Source: Cruorifilaria tuberocauda
Lineage: Eukaryota; Nematoda; Chromadorea; Rhabditida; Onchocercidae
Direction of reading: 5' to 3'
NCBI GenBank assembly: GCA_013365365.1
Contig: JABVXU010000420.1
Coordinates: 1 to 47,816, forward strand
Length of the DNA: 47,816 bases
A program made the translations under genes and the position numbers. Below, piece after piece: positions 1-13,431 of this stretch (position 1 is the stretch's first letter; the number at the start of each line of letters is the position of its first letter). Under the pieces are notes generated by a model. That model saw nothing but the letters and a program-made list of their open reading frames with translations. It made no database searches and had not been told where the DNA came from.

Positions 1-21
1 AACTGATACTGTTCTCTCGAA

Positions 22-3000
22 ATGATGATGTTTCTTCAGCCGCCGACCACTTGCTTTTTCCTCTACTATTTTTTTTCCTTCTTACGTCTATGTAAGTAGC
101 AAACTCTTTTCATTTTTGATATATCCGAAACTTGAATGAATAAAAGGAATTCAGTTAATCTAGAATTTTAATTATTTAAAAGAAAAATAATTTTAATAGT
201 AAATTTATTTGTAACGAAGTGAGAATGATAATGATAACAACATGTGCTAACAATGTAAGAATGACAACAGTGATTAGAGCTGTGATAATTGTGATATTGA
301 TTATAATTTTGACATTAGTACCACATAGTAACAGTATACTTGAATGCTGGTACGGATGCAAATCCTGCTGATTTTATTTTATCTTCTTTACAATTTCCTT
401 TCATCCGTTTCAGTTTTACAGCTTTAAAAATAACGTTTTTTATGTACTAGAAATTAAATTACTAAAATCTCTCAACAATAAAATTATTTAGAAAAGTAAG
501 ATGGGACTGAAAATTCCCTAAATTCTTTAATACTTAATAATTGATAACAGTAATAGCTACATCGGTAATTTCTGTAAGTAATCGATATAAAGTTTTATAT
601 ATTGGGTTGAAGAATCCTTTGTCATTTTTACCCCACTTTCATTTCAGAGACTTATTATGCAAAAATTGATATTTATCCTTACCTGAAAATTATAAGTGAA
701 ATTAAATGTTACCTATGAGAAGAGAATGATCTATCCTTCCATTTATAATATTATCAGTGTTTTCTTCATTCTAAAGTTCCAATTCATCTAATCATAAACC
801 AGCCGTAAATAAGATGCCTGTTACAATTTACAAATTTAAGGACAAAATTCACTGAAGATGCCGAAACTGAATTTGCTTGAGCATTGCTTTAAGGTACAAC
901 AAGGTACAACAACATATAACTTACGATTAGCTGAATTGACGATATAACATTCTGTCATTGATATTTTATAATGTTGGACAAAAAAAAATTCTGCAATATT
1001 TTAATAGTTTAAAACATATTTTTGACTGAAGAATTTTCCTGAAAATTTGTCAATTTTCAGCTGCATTTGTTAGCACAAAAAAAAGATAATTCATCTAATA
1101 AAACGGAATAATTGTAACATTCAGATAATGGATGCTTTCCACCAGTCTATTATGAAACTTATTCACATTATCCAATGGCTCTATCAGGTATTACAGCATT
1201 CGCAAATTATTAAACACTACAAATATTTCTACTACTGCGTCATTTAATATTTCTAACGCACGAATCCTCGGAATCAACTAAAACATCTATTTTTGCATGT
1301 TACATATTGACTCTTTTACACTTTCACAGATTTCATCTATTTTTTTCCGAAAAAACTCGCTAATCCAAATCCTAAAGTTAAATTTTGAAATTTAAGCTGG
1401 TCGTGCGCGATCTTACGCTGACACAACTGATTTCAACACTGTAAAGGATGAACGTCCATCGCTGCTTGCTGCATCATCGAATGACGAGGGAAATTCGGAT
1501 GCTGTACAGGAAGCTTCTGATTTGAACTGTCATGGATTTGGGAGTGATTGTCGATGGTCGAATACGAATGAAGACGAGCTAGACTGGAAAGTGCTGCTGT
1601 CCACACCGGAGGCTGAACCATGGATCAGTGTGCTTCATACAACCCACCTTCCAGGTCAGAGGATTGTATCATTCCAACTTCATATAACAGTTATATATTT
1701 TTCATAATTTCAAACAAGTAAGCAGTGTCCTACGGCCAGTACGGTATTGCAGTTTTGTAATCCTGCATATTCAACAGACTCATGCATTGATCTGATGTGA
1801 AAACTGGACCAACTACGATCTGTTTTCATATCATTTCATTTCAGTAATCCAGCCAATTTAACTTCTGATACATCGGAACATCTAGATGAGTATGATATAT
1901 CATTCGGTTGAAAAACTTTGGAATTCTTTTGCTTAATTCTGCAAATACAGAGTCTGTAGATAACAGTAATCAATACTCTCTATTACAACCTATATAATAG
2001 CCATATCGCATCGCTCAACCTCCCTTCAATAGTAAGTCACTCCATTTTCCTGCAGAACGAATCATCTGGGCAATTTTCAGACGCATCAGCAGCGGTGCTT
2101 CTATCCGGTGATCGAAGTGCGCGGGATGCTGGACAACTTGTTTCCGATTTGTTACCGTGTATTGTATCACCACTGCAACTCACTGCTACAGTCTGGCGAT
2201 CCTCTTCAGATGGACCATCTCAACAGCGACCAAATTTGCAGATTTGTAGCCGTAATGCACATGCCGATCAAATCTATTCGAACTGCAACCTATTCCCCAT
2301 ACAAAATGGTATACCGGTTACCGTCAATATACCTGTACCACGTGATCCTACTGCACCTGCACAGGTGTCATTTAAATTTTATAACTAGTCAAAAAGCTAG
2401 TGAATCAGCACACATAGAATTCAAAATAAGAATTGTTTGGAATATCTCAATGTTTGGAAATTTAATTCCAAATAAGCAACAAATACCAATAGCGAAAAGA
2501 AAGTTATGCAACTAAAATTCAATTCATAATTAACGAAATCACATCAATAAATTTTAATCATATCGGAAATTTATTCTGTTACTTGAGGAGCGACAATCAT
2601 TGCATAAAAACCTGTCTGAAAGTTTCCTGAAAAAAGAATAAGTCGTTTTTTAAAGCACGCTGGTGCATTGTAACAATATAATTTCTCGACAGTAACGACG
2701 GCAGATGAAAAACTTTGCAGCTTTAGAAATCGAAAAAAGTTGGAGATTTGATTCAGTTGTCTTTCAGATTGTTTTGCTGGGTGATAATTTTGTTGGTAAA
2801 CACGGTGGTGCTATATTTGTGCAGGATATCATTGTGGATGGTGATCTGGCATCAGACTGTACCATAACAACAGCATATACCGCCGAACGTTTCAGTAAGC
2901 CGCGGGAAGAGCAGGCTAAACGCTTGATTCCTTTGCATGACTTCCAAGATTCCGCCAATAGCCCTGTTGAAGTTCAAGAAGTAGATACTAAGCTAAGATC

Positions 3001-4743
3001 AAATCCGCGTCAACCATCTGCATTGCAACTTGCCTCGTCTTTATTGACGGATTCTCTAATGGTTCAATGCCTGAAACTGTCCTGCAATCCTGCTGGTAAG
3101 CTGTTCTTCTTCACAATTATTTCCATATTTGCTCATCAAAGAATGAAATATAAACTGATCCATTACATTGCTTACTGATCAGAATTCGCAAAATTTGTGC
3201 AAAAGAAAAGCGCTAGCATTTCGCCGCGGTGGAATATTTATATGTTTATGTTGCATTAAAATGAAATATTTCGTTCGTAATATGCGCTATGAGCTCATCA
3301 CTTTAAACGAAGAATGTATTGATAAAACAATGCATTGTAAGTATATTTTTGGCTTGCTATGCGACTTAATTCCTTGTTGTGATGGAAACACGCGAAAATA
3401 TTTGCAGTAACTTTTCCTATTTTTGATCACATGCAAATATGATCGGCTTGTTCGGCTTTAAGCATTGCGATTCTGTAGACATAATAAATCTGCAGAGAAG
3501 GACTGCGGCTGGCAAAGAGGCATTGCTGGATGGATGGCATCGACAGCTACTGATGACTTTTCAAATCCGTTGACTGCCATTATGGTACCACCTGTTGGAA
3601 AGAACTCATTTCTGGTAGCATCCTATAACAATGACTCCAAAAATTCTATCCGTCGGATTATCAGTCCAGTGATAAGCATTTCAACTTCGGAACAACCTGT
3701 ATATTTCTGCTTCCATGAATATTTCGCTCTAGAAGGAGCACGTCTCACAATGTGTATTGATGAATTTAACAAAGGATGCTTTTACTCAAAAACTGGTGTC
3801 TCTAAGGATAGCCATTTGCAGGTAATCATTAAACTCTAGCCAATTTTGCCACTTCAATATTTACTTATTATTTAAAAGTAATTATAAAGCACGCATTGTG
3901 TTTATAAATTACTAATCTGATCATTCATATGCTGCAGTTAGAGCGTAACTATAACATAGGATGCAAATCACTTCCGGAAAAGATAAATGCTCAAGTGCTC
4001 AGAAAATAACCTCCAAATAAATAAAATTATATACGTGCATTCGTGCAATTAACACCACATACATGTAGTTGTTCAGTTACTGTTTAATACAAAATCTATG
4101 ATGAACAAAATTTAAATCCGATAGAACTGGAATTTGCTTATATGGTTGTCCCCATTTCAAGTATTAAAGTTATACAAATTATGCCGACTACTCCTTACTC
4201 AAACAATTGTTAGGTACTTATGGTATTTTGACGGATCGGATCACATTACGGCTATTTGATCAATATTAAAAATGAATTTTTATGTCTGGATAAGTAACCT
4301 GAATAAACTTTTATTACCACTATTTCGAAGTTTCCCGCGGGCAAAAATAATTTCGCTTGCTTCTATTGAAATCTTGATATTTATCTTTGCATTGAGAACC
4401 AAATTTAAATGTAGAGGATTTAAGATTTCATCAGCTTTACTACAAATATAAATTCCTAACAAGAACCCTTTTAGAAAAGCAGACGATGGAATTTTCAATG
4501 CGCGAAACTGCCAACTGGAACATATAAGGTTAATTCATAATTTCATAGCAGTCAGTTTGACCTAAAAAACTTTTCTAATTTAAAATTTTCGATTGAACTT
4601 TGTACTTTAATTGAAATTTTAATAAATCCCACTTTGTACAGATATATATCTTGGCAGAAAACAATGGGCCAAATCAAGGCGATATCGGTTTCGTTCCGGT
4701 CCGTCTGAGTCGAAATCTTGATGGAAATGACCCTATCTGTTGA
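22..4743 (+). CDS. Secreted protein with two MAM-type domains (6 exons, 455 aa)
   Basis: Model: exons 22-91, 1397-1654, 2081-2364, 2768-3095, 3496-3821 and 4642-4743. Phases (1,1,0,1,0) agree at every junction and the frame closes at TGA 4741-4743. Residues 1-23 begin MMMFLQPP and are rich in Phe, Tyr and Leu, which looks like a signal peptide. MAM domain 1 spans about residues 68-235: CHGFGSDCRW, then a Trp, then GGAIFVQDI and a closing Cys. A linker rich in Pro, Gln and Ser follows. MAM domain 2 spans about 310-455: CNPAEKDCGW, a GDIGFVPVRL strand, and a terminal Cys that is the last residue. MAM domains are extracellular adhesion or oligomerisation modules. No transmembrane helix is visible, so secretion is inferred. 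The least certain parts are exon 1 and its long 1.3-kb intron, which rest on phase and signal-peptide character. I cannot name an orthologue. Confidence 0.82.
92..1396 (+). other. First intron of the MAM-domain gene
   Basis: The donor GTAAGT directly follows the signal-peptide exon, and the acceptor at 1395-1396 is a TTTAAG. The sequence is AT-rich with no exon I can support. Open frames on the minus strand at 176-361 and 1433-1621 are low-complexity or antisense to the exon and were not called. A short direct repeat (AAGGTACAAC twice) lies near 891-910. Confidence 0.5.
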
Positions 4744-5329
4744 GAAATTATGTTAATTTTATGAAATTTCAAAACATTTTATCCTCAAAAATTGTTCGTA
4801 TTTTCTATCATAAAATGCCTTGATTTGCAATACTAAATTCAACCACTGATTTTTTCATTCACTAATGTGCAAATGCAGTTTAAAAGAATTGTCTGGAAAA
4901 GATTCGTGATAATGCAAATTACTCTTCCAAGAAAAAAAAAAGAATTCTTGAATATGAGCAATAACTGAAACCACTTTTTTACCCAAATCTGAAACTATCC
5001 TTGTGTATAAAGTCCGGACTAAATTACACATACTGGAGAGAAATTTTCAGCATCCTAATATTCTCATAACTATTCGAAAATTTACCACACCGTTGGACTC
5101 GGTTATAATTGATTTACTGCTTGATTAAAATTTATAGTTTTTTATTCTGCCCAGTGCTTCATTACACCGGAATAAATTACCTGTACATGTACCCCCACTT
5201 ATACCTCCTAGGAAAGAGGAAAATAATTCGAGCATTAAATAAATCAATCAGCTTAAGAAAGTTGACCACACTTGAATTGTTGATAATACTATTGATAACA
5301 CTTGAAATTATTCATCTTGCTTATCATTA

Positions 5330-5425
5330 TAACCATTATTATTGTTGTCATCACTTATTATTACTTATTACTATCACTATCACTTATTATTACTATGATT
5401 ATCATCATTATTATTACTAATATTC
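5330..5425. repeat. Imperfect ATT/CACTAT simple repeat
   Basis: Short units such as TTATTA, TCACTA and ATCATT follow one another with frequent interruptions. An open frame across it is only a by-product of the low complexity. Confidence 0.75.
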
Positions 5426-6147
5426 CGCACTCTATCTGTCTCCATCAATAATAATAAAAATCAGACTAACAAGACCAGATACATTACTATTCATAAGTGA
5501 GAGAAGGTAATTTAGGTAATACTTATTTAGATTATGCATAATGCTTATAGAACAGCGGTCCATAAACAGTAGCCAGACCAAATGAAATGAAATCCCGTTC
5601 ATTTTATACAAGGCTGGTAGGCTAAATGCAAACTAAGCGTATTCACTACTTTCAAAGTCACATATTACACGAGCTACATATACGTTTATCTACATCACGA
5701 GATGTCACCATTATTGTTACAAAAATGGAGGCCTATCACAAAACATAACTGAACTTAAACAGGTGCATTCCTGTAGCGGTATCAATGTAAGGTAGACAGG
5801 ATCACCAACAATACTGAGTTAAATCTGTTGAACTAAAAAGTTAACACGAGCAAATCCAAACGGTCAATTGTAAGCAATCAACAGCGGATTCCGCTGAATC
5901 GGTAAATTACCCGTTCGATATGCTGATTACGTAGAAGCGTAGCAAATCAAAGTTCAAATGTAAAGGGGCAAAAAGAAAAATAAAAAACCAACACAAGCTT
6001 AAGGAATAAACAAATGAAACAATAAACCAAAAAAACCAAAGAGAAAGAAAAAAAACAAACTCAAAAAATCCTAGATTGGAAACTTTAATGAATAAATCCC
6101 AGGAAAAAAAATCAAAAACAAAATTTAAAACTCCTCCCTATCACTCT

Positions 6148-6175
6148 CTTTCTATATATATATATATATAGAAAG
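6148..6175. repeat. Perfect 28-nt palindrome, CTTTC-(TA)9-GAAAG
   Basis: Nine TA dinucleotides (6153-6170) are bracketed by CTTTC and GAAAG, so the whole segment equals its own reverse complement. The flanks remain weakly complementary (CTCT on the left, AGAG on the right), so a longer imperfect hairpin can form. It lies in the probable 3' UTR or downstream flank of gsk-3. Confidence 0.9.
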
Positions 6176-7573
6176 GGAAAAAGAGACAAAGAGGGAGATG
6201 GAAAGCAGGGACAGAAATAATTACAGCTGTGCTCTTTATACGCCACACAAAAACATAATTCACAACTGAGTTCTTATATGCCACAATGCGGATAAAAAAA
6301 GATTTGAACAACTGAAACTAAACACGATTAAACTGATTAGAATTATTAAATCAAATGATTTAGTATTGCTATAATGAAGAAGTACAGAGAAATCAGTAAA
6401 GGACATGAAATGCGACAAAATCGTAAAAATGATAGAAAAAAAAAACAGTAATAAGATGACTTACAATACAATTAAGATGAAATTATTACTTGAATAGATA
6501 GGTTCCTCTTAAAATGACTTAATTTGCTATAGAAAAAGATAATTATATGTACAACGAAAGCAAGAATAATTATCACCACTTGCAGAAATTATATTTCTAC
6601 CACAAGCTTATTTAATTTAAAAGAAAATCTCACACTACATGCTACAGCAAATAAAAAGCCCGCATTTTCTCGCACTTTACAACCTTACCCTGCCTCACTT
6701 CTACATATGGACAGAGAATGAACTAGAAAACAAATTCTTCGAAAAGCAAAATAAAATATAACAGATGCATACGCACTATTAATTCATTTTAGTGCAGAAA
6801 ATGCATCGTAAAAACCGCAAAAATTTTTCAATTCTTTCAGAGTAAACGGTAAATTCCAGCAAGAACTTGCCAGTAATTATGCACTGCGTTATGCCTTGAG
6901 GAAAATTTTCAAAAAAAAATCCAAATTCACTTCATTTTCACAAGCTCCTATAATGTATTTCTAATATATCTGCATTTGATGATATTCATGGACAAAATAA
7001 ATTTGAAATATTTGCCGGCAACATTTGGATAAAGCTGATGCAGTGAAAATCACCATCGAAAAATGGAATTTTTGAATTCATCAGAACGTCTGAATCGTAC
7101 AGAGCTGCACAGTTATACAATGCTTAGCAAACAAATAATTTAATAAACTTTTCACAAATGCAGATCCACTTATTAAAGGGAATTTTTTGATTTGGTTCAA
7201 TGCACATATGTAGAAAAGAATCGCAAGAAATCATATTTGAAATCTGAAATCATCCGGAGTCAGGTAAGGGCCACCTTTTTGGATCACGATTCGTATTCTT
7301 GAAAATGTGAAAATCAGATTCAATAATTTATAATTAAAGTTGAACTTGATAAGAACTGTGAACTGAAAAGAACTGAAATATGTACATGATGAAGAATGCT
7401 AATAATAAAATAAAGGGAGTGAATGGGTGAGATAGAGAAAGCGAGAGAGATTTCTAGAAGTTAGCAATTATTATTTTCGACCAAAATCATAAACAAATTT
7501 TTCACTGCGATGAGGTTATATGTGTCATATCAAGCATTCTTCAATTTCATAAAATTTCAAAAATATATGAGGT

Positions 7574-10255
7574 TTACGCATCCGTTGAAGTCGCCTCAGT
7601 ATTAACAGCTGAAGCGGAGCCACTTGGAGCTCCTGCTACTGTCGCTGATGATTCCACTGGTGATGATGGTGAACTACCTACTGCTGCTGATGATGCTCCT
7701 AAAAATGGATGATTCTGTCAGTAAAAATCCGCAATAAGAATCTCAAAGCACCTGAATCAGTGAAGATTTTTTTACTAATATTCATTAAACAGAAATTGTA
7801 TGATTAATCAATGATTAATCATAGCTGAAAAAATCAGTGACGAAGAAAATGCCAGACCTCTTGCAGAGTTTTGAGGTAAAAGAGCAGCATTAAGATTTGG
7901 TTCGATGCGCAATTCTTGTTCAGAGAAGTCGAGAATTGGTGGCACTGGTCTACCATTTGGCAGTTTGCAATTAGGATGGCGTAATTCATCGAAAAATGTA
8001 TGAGCACATGCTTGAAGTGGTGATAAACGAACATTAGGTGTATATTCCAAAAGACGTGAAACGAGATCAACCGCTTCCGACGGAGTACGTGGACGAAACA
8101 CCTGAAACTTCTTTTTACTCTTAGCTACGACCACTGAGTAACAAAGAACACGGAATGCAACAAAGAGCAATTCTATTTTCAAGATAGACTCATAAAAAGA
8201 AAAATAATAAGCTAATAGACTTACGCGTTGCCAAGGATTTGCTCTGATCTGTGGAAATCTGAAATCGGTATAATTTGGATTCATCTGTTGTATTTGATCA
8301 CGTGTGGGCGTGCCCAACACTTTAATAATTTCTACGAGCTGATCCACACCTGAGTCGCCAGGGAAAATTGGCTGCCCCAGCAGAAGTTCAGCAAGCACTG
8401 TTCCTGCTGACCAAACATCTAAAATCAAAAATTTTAGATCAAAAGATATGAACTTCAAGTTCATATCTAATTTTACAGGTATGCTGCGATGAATATATTT
8501 CTAAAAACTTTACCAATGCTCGTTGTGTAGTCCGTCGCACCAAATATCAATTCAGGAGCACGATAGTAGCTAAAAATATAACAACAATTGCACAGCAAGA
8601 AAAATTAAACAAAAGAAAACATGAATTTCGACAAAACCAAACAATATGGAGATGCCAGCATAAAAATACCGAGAACAAATGTACGACACATTGGGTTCCC
8701 CTCTGACAAGATGTTTTGCAGAACCGAAATCACAAAGTTTTAGCACTGCTGAATCTGGATCGAGCAATAAATTCTGTGGTTTGATATCTCGATGACAAAC
8801 GCCCAAGCTGTGAATGTAAGCCAATGCACGAAATAATTGGTACATATACAACTGGAAACATGAACGCTTGCAAGTATTTTATAAAATATAACTGGAATCG
8901 AAAAAAGGTCAGCAATCACAAAAAAAAAATTATTTAAATGGATACCTTTATGTAAAGTGCAGGTATTACTTGTCGCTGTTTCGAATAATGCCGCGCAACA
9001 CGATAAACAGTCTCCGGTATATATTCCAGTATAAGATTTAAGAACAGATCATCTTTCTAAAAGTAATAAAAGTCATTTTCCATTTGATTAGAAAGAACAA
9101 AAGAATTACCACTGTACTTGAGTTAAATAATTTATCACTAAAAGTAACTTATCTAATGTCCTGCACATCGACAGAAACGTTTTAAATAGTGTACTGATGA
9201 AGGAAGCAGTGTCAGATGCAACTGACAGAAAATATGATGCAAAACGACTCATAGCAAGTCGCATAAAATGAAATACCTTTTCCCCGCTGGAATAAAAGAA
9301 ATATTTCAGTTTTACAATATTCTGATGCTCCAATTTGCGCATTATTTGCAGTTCACGATTCTGGAAAACTTTGCCCTTAACGAATATTTTTAGTTTCAAA
9401 AATTCTTATTCATTCAACAATATGTGAGTAATCAAATCTTTATACGAGGATTTTGGCATAAAAGCCCAAATTTAACATTGGCAACATATAAGCCATATAA
9501 CAACATCAGCGATTTATTTGTGAAATTATACGTCTTCTAGGCTACAATAATACGATGGAAATTTCCCAGTAACAGAATGCAGTTATGGCACTATGAAGTC
9601 GAATTTTTTTTGTTTTTTGGACAATATTCATAACTACCGAAATTCATTAACAGCAAAGATTTAAGTTTACCTTGAATCTTTTGTCCTGCAAAACTTTCTT
9701 GATCGCGACAAGCTCATTAGTATCAGCAAGTTTGGCAAGATAAACAACTCCGAAAGAACCATTGCCTATTACCTGGAAATGGTGTGGTTATTTTTAAAAT
9801 CATATTAATACTTATTTCGACAACACTTGGGTATTGCTAAATTTTATCACTGTCAATCTAGTCATGCAAATTCCACTTTCTTTAGCGTAAAGGATTACCA
9901 CTAAGGATAAAGGAGAAAGTGCACACCACACTGTGCCAAAATGATAATCTATTATTTACTAGACCCTCGAACTGTGCCATCAGTACATGGATGGAAGATA
10001 ATAACTTCGATTTTCCTAATCAACAAATGCGAGATATCTCTACATCGTGAGCATCGAGTATATATGTAATTTTATTCCACAAGGATCAAAACTAAATTTT
10101 AGCATTAATTTATGCTTCAGCAAATATATATTCGAAAGGATGACCTTAGTATCGGAGTACTGTACTTCAACTTGGCGATCCGGTCCATAGCCAGGTGTAG
10201 CGACTACAGTAGTTATCCGATTATCCGCTTTCGATGAGAATAACTGTTTACTCAT
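7574..10255 (-). CDS. gsk-3: Glycogen synthase kinase-3 (9 exons, 402 aa)
   Basis: Exons in transcript order: 10255-10145, 9772-9671, 9360-9277, 9056-8946, 8851-8670, 8569-8514, 8418-8225, 8101-7858 and 7698-7574. All phases agree and the total is 403 codons with stop. This Ser/Thr kinase acts in Wnt/beta-catenin, insulin and cell-polarity signalling. Visible features are the glycine loop GNGSFGVV (residues 40-47), catalytic Lys62 in [14 protein letters not shown] (156-163), DFG (177-179), and activation-loop Tyr193 in [11 protein letters not shown]. The three basic residues that bind a primed phosphate (Arg73, Arg157, Lys182) are all present. The Axin/FRAT-binding region ([12 protein letters not shown]) follows. 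The tail after about residue 362 is Ala/Ser-rich. The N-terminus lacks the Akt target serine of vertebrate GSK3B. Start chosen: the MSKQL methionine, which resembles the C. elegans start. Confidence 0.97.
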
Positions 10256-13200
10256 TTCTGTTACCAGAAGTAGAGAATGGAGCGATCAGCTGCAGAAAAC
10301 AAATCAAACCAATTCCAGCTTAACAACAGCAATACATATCTTTGGAAATAGAAAAAAGTGCTTTGCAAGCACGACTTATTTCCCACAAATCTAAAAAATT
10401 TTTTCCTTTCACAAACATGCGCTTGAAAAAGATGTATAAAATAAAGGGATATATGTCACCCTACCAACTATGAACTTTCCAATATAAAAGTGAACAACAC
10501 TGACCGATTCCCACGTTTCCCGTCTAAGAACAACGTACGGTGATCTAAATCATCATGCAGCTTTGTATGTACATATTGAACGAACTATTCCCAAATATAT
10601 TTATGCAAAGAATGAAAAACCTAGCAGAGGTGATTTTCACGAACCCTTAATTCATACTTCATTTTGCAAATGTTAAAAACAAAACTTACTCCAATTGGTT
10701 ATATAGAATGGAACAATAAACCCGACACGGTATATAGCAAAAAAAATGATAAGCAAATAAAAATATAAACATACGTAGAACGTAATTAGAAGGATGATGG
10801 CAGTAAGAAATATAAAACAGCGTTCTGCTTTCAGCAAAATTATTAATACGTCGTTAGTGAATTACAGATTTGCAAGACTTAACTTTTCCTGATAGAGGTG
10901 TATTTTCACAGCCACATATCTCTCATGCAGCAACCTAGAATAACTGAGAATCAGCCTATATCTTTAAAATATACTGTGTATGATCATTACAAGAATTATT
11001 TTAAACGCATTAGACTATATCTAAGAATCAGAATGAGTAGTCTCGCATCTGGCGACCGGGATCGTGACAATTTAGTGAAGTCAAGAAAAAGATGATCCAA
11101 GCACGTGCATTCATTGCTTACAAGTTCATAGCATCTGAATATATCATTTACATTAGCAGCTGTTCCTTAACAATAAAATAACTTCGTGCTGCAGGTGTTT
11201 TCAAATTTACTACTTCCATATAACCTAAAATCATATGGAGAAATTTCAACAAAATTCCGCATTTTAATCACAATTCATCCTTGAACGACCAACTACACTA
11301 CTTCATAAAATTTATAATAAAACCATGCCAATCTTTTGTCCTGAATTAAAACTTGATGCATTACTTAGACTTCATTAAAATTAAATAAATCACCCATCTT
11401 ATTCGTCTAATTCTCACAAATATCTGCACGTGATACTTCCTTTTATTGTAGGAAAATATTTCTGAAAAAAATGCAAGGACAAAATAAAAAATGGAAAATT
11501 TAATATAAAATGAGATGAAATGAAAATCGTGAAGAGTTTCACTGCGAAATGAATAAAATCAGTGCAACGATGACGTGCTATAATGGCACCGTTTTCTGCC
11601 AATACAGAATCATATTTCAGGAAAGAAACAAATATGAAAAAAGAAAATAAGGACGAGAAACGTGCGAACAATCGACATATTCGAAACAACCAACTCCTGG
11701 ACACAACTTCCGTTTGCAACTCCAGCCGTAACTCTCGATCCGGTCTTTCCAACACCCACTTCAGCCGATGTGAAGCTTCCTATCGCTTTACTGGTTTGTA
11801 GTCGATTTGCGAGTGTAATGAGGGTACCATTCTGCTACGGGGAGTTCCTGTGCATTCCTCCATTTTATCGGGAAATTTATGTGTCCATCGGTCGATATTC
11901 GGATTAGCAGATAGCGGGGTAAATTCCCTCCCAGGAAGAAGATTCTAGATAAAATAAGTTATGAAACCAATTTCCTTTAAGGTATCAATCCGGCATGGAA
12001 ATTACATTCATCACAAGACGCTCTATTGTAAAGAAGCAATAATAAAATTGTTGCCCTCCAGATGCCCCGAGAAAGCTGTCAGCATCTATAGTGTTTCCCA
12101 TACGTAAAAAATTTTGGTATCCTGCTCTTTTCCGTCGCCTAGTATTATGCAAAAGTCCAAAAGCTTGTTCTTATCGGAAATTCACTCAACCTTATTCCTG
12201 TTCAATGGTAACTGTGACGAAATGTCTATAAATTGGTCTGTAGTAGGTTCGTTTCTGAACTTCTGGAATTTTAAACAAAACGCGAAATTATCTATTTCTT
12301 TGCTTTATTTTGAACTCAAGCACAAAATTATGCAATAGAACACAGCAACGGTTACGGGAAAACGAAACGATGTGATGAGTTTAAGGCGGAAAAAAATTCT
12401 GAAATATGAGACTATTTCCAGACCACAGATTTTGTGTGTGTCGCATAGATGTCAAGTATCACATCGTTCTTGTTTACTTAAAGATATTAAAAAGTCGAAT
12501 TGATAAATTGTAAACTGATAAAGATCTGACCCATTTAAATCTCATGCTGGTATCACTTACCACGCCCAATAAAGTAAGATGTTAGCCGTTCTCTTTGAAT
12601 AAACGAGAAAAAAGTCGTTGAAGTAAAAACTTCACCTATATCATTGGAATATTGATTGGAAAGTTTGGTGATAATATTCAAACAGATATATGTGGAATAA
12701 TTATAGTAAGAAAACCGATTACACTGGAATGGGAAATTTCCGTTACGAAACGTCCCGATGCTTCCAAATTCAATTTAAACTAAAGAAAATGTAACTTAAT
12801 CGATAAAGTGTTTGAAAGTTTTATCATCAAGATGGATTGCTTTTATTCGTGAAAGCAGCAATAATTAAACAATGCGGAGTGGAGTAGGAAATTGACCTTT
12901 TACCTTTTCTATTTTTCCTTATACAGGTACCTTTGTCTTTCCAGTCCATCTTTTTATAAAGAGCAACGAAAAGAACGGTACTGAGTGATCTGAAACCAAA
13001 AAATCTCGAAATATCATAAACGATAAGACTGCAGTTGATGTTATCGTCACAGAGATCGTTTAATCACCAACAGTTAAACCAAGCAGGGGAGACTCATTTC
13101 ACCGATATCCCATTTTCTCCCGGAACCATAACTCGCTTTCCGCATATAATTTAGAAAATAAAAAAAAAACAGTTCTCTTCATCGCACATTCTCCTCTTCG

Positions 13201-13431
13201 GCTTCATTTTTTAAATGAATTTAATACTCTTTATTAATAATGCATGTTTTATCACTTAAATTTGCATATACTCAGTATCGACCAATTTAAGTGGAAGCAT
13301 TGATTCACGCAAATAGGAAGCAAATAGGGAGAAGGATGGATAAGTGAAAGTATTCATAAAATTCATGGAAGATAAGAAGTAAATAAATTCATTTTTCAAT
13401 GTTTACATTACATTCGAAGTATTGCATTTGA
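10256..13431. other. Spacer: gsk-3 5' flank and actl-1-like 3' flank
   Basis: Both neighbouring genes are on the minus strand, so the left part should hold the gsk-3 promoter and 5' UTR, and the right part the 3' UTR of the Act1-like gene. A TAACAG sits two bases upstream of the gsk-3 ATG and could be a cis- or trans-splice acceptor. Overlapping open frames exist on both strands at about 11414-11907, in a less AT-rich block, but none shows a recognisable domain or paired splice sites. The rest is AT-rich with no feature I can support. Confidence 0.5.

Larger units (their letters stand above)
4744..7573. other. Convergent spacer between MAM gene and gsk-3, with 3' UTRs
   Basis: Two convergent genes flank this 2.8-kb AT-rich stretch, so both 3' UTRs must lie here. 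AATAAA occurs at 5171-5176 and 5453-5458 on the plus strand and could end the MAM-gene transcript. Imperfect TTATTA/TCACTA simple repeats fill about 5330-5425. A run of A-rich sequence covers about 5960-6120. A perfect TA-cored palindrome lies at 6148-6175. A small hairpin, CAGCGG-ATT-CCGCTG, lies near 5881-5896. No protein-coding exon is supportable. Confidence 0.6.

Noticed and set aside
2108..2515. Plus-strand open frame of 135 codons
   Set aside because: It overlaps the MAM exon 2081-2364 in another frame. Only the other frame carries MAM features and matching phases.
11414..11907. Overlapping open frames on both strands upstream of gsk-3
   Set aside because: No recognisable domain, no paired splice sites and no starting context. 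Kept only as a composition observation.
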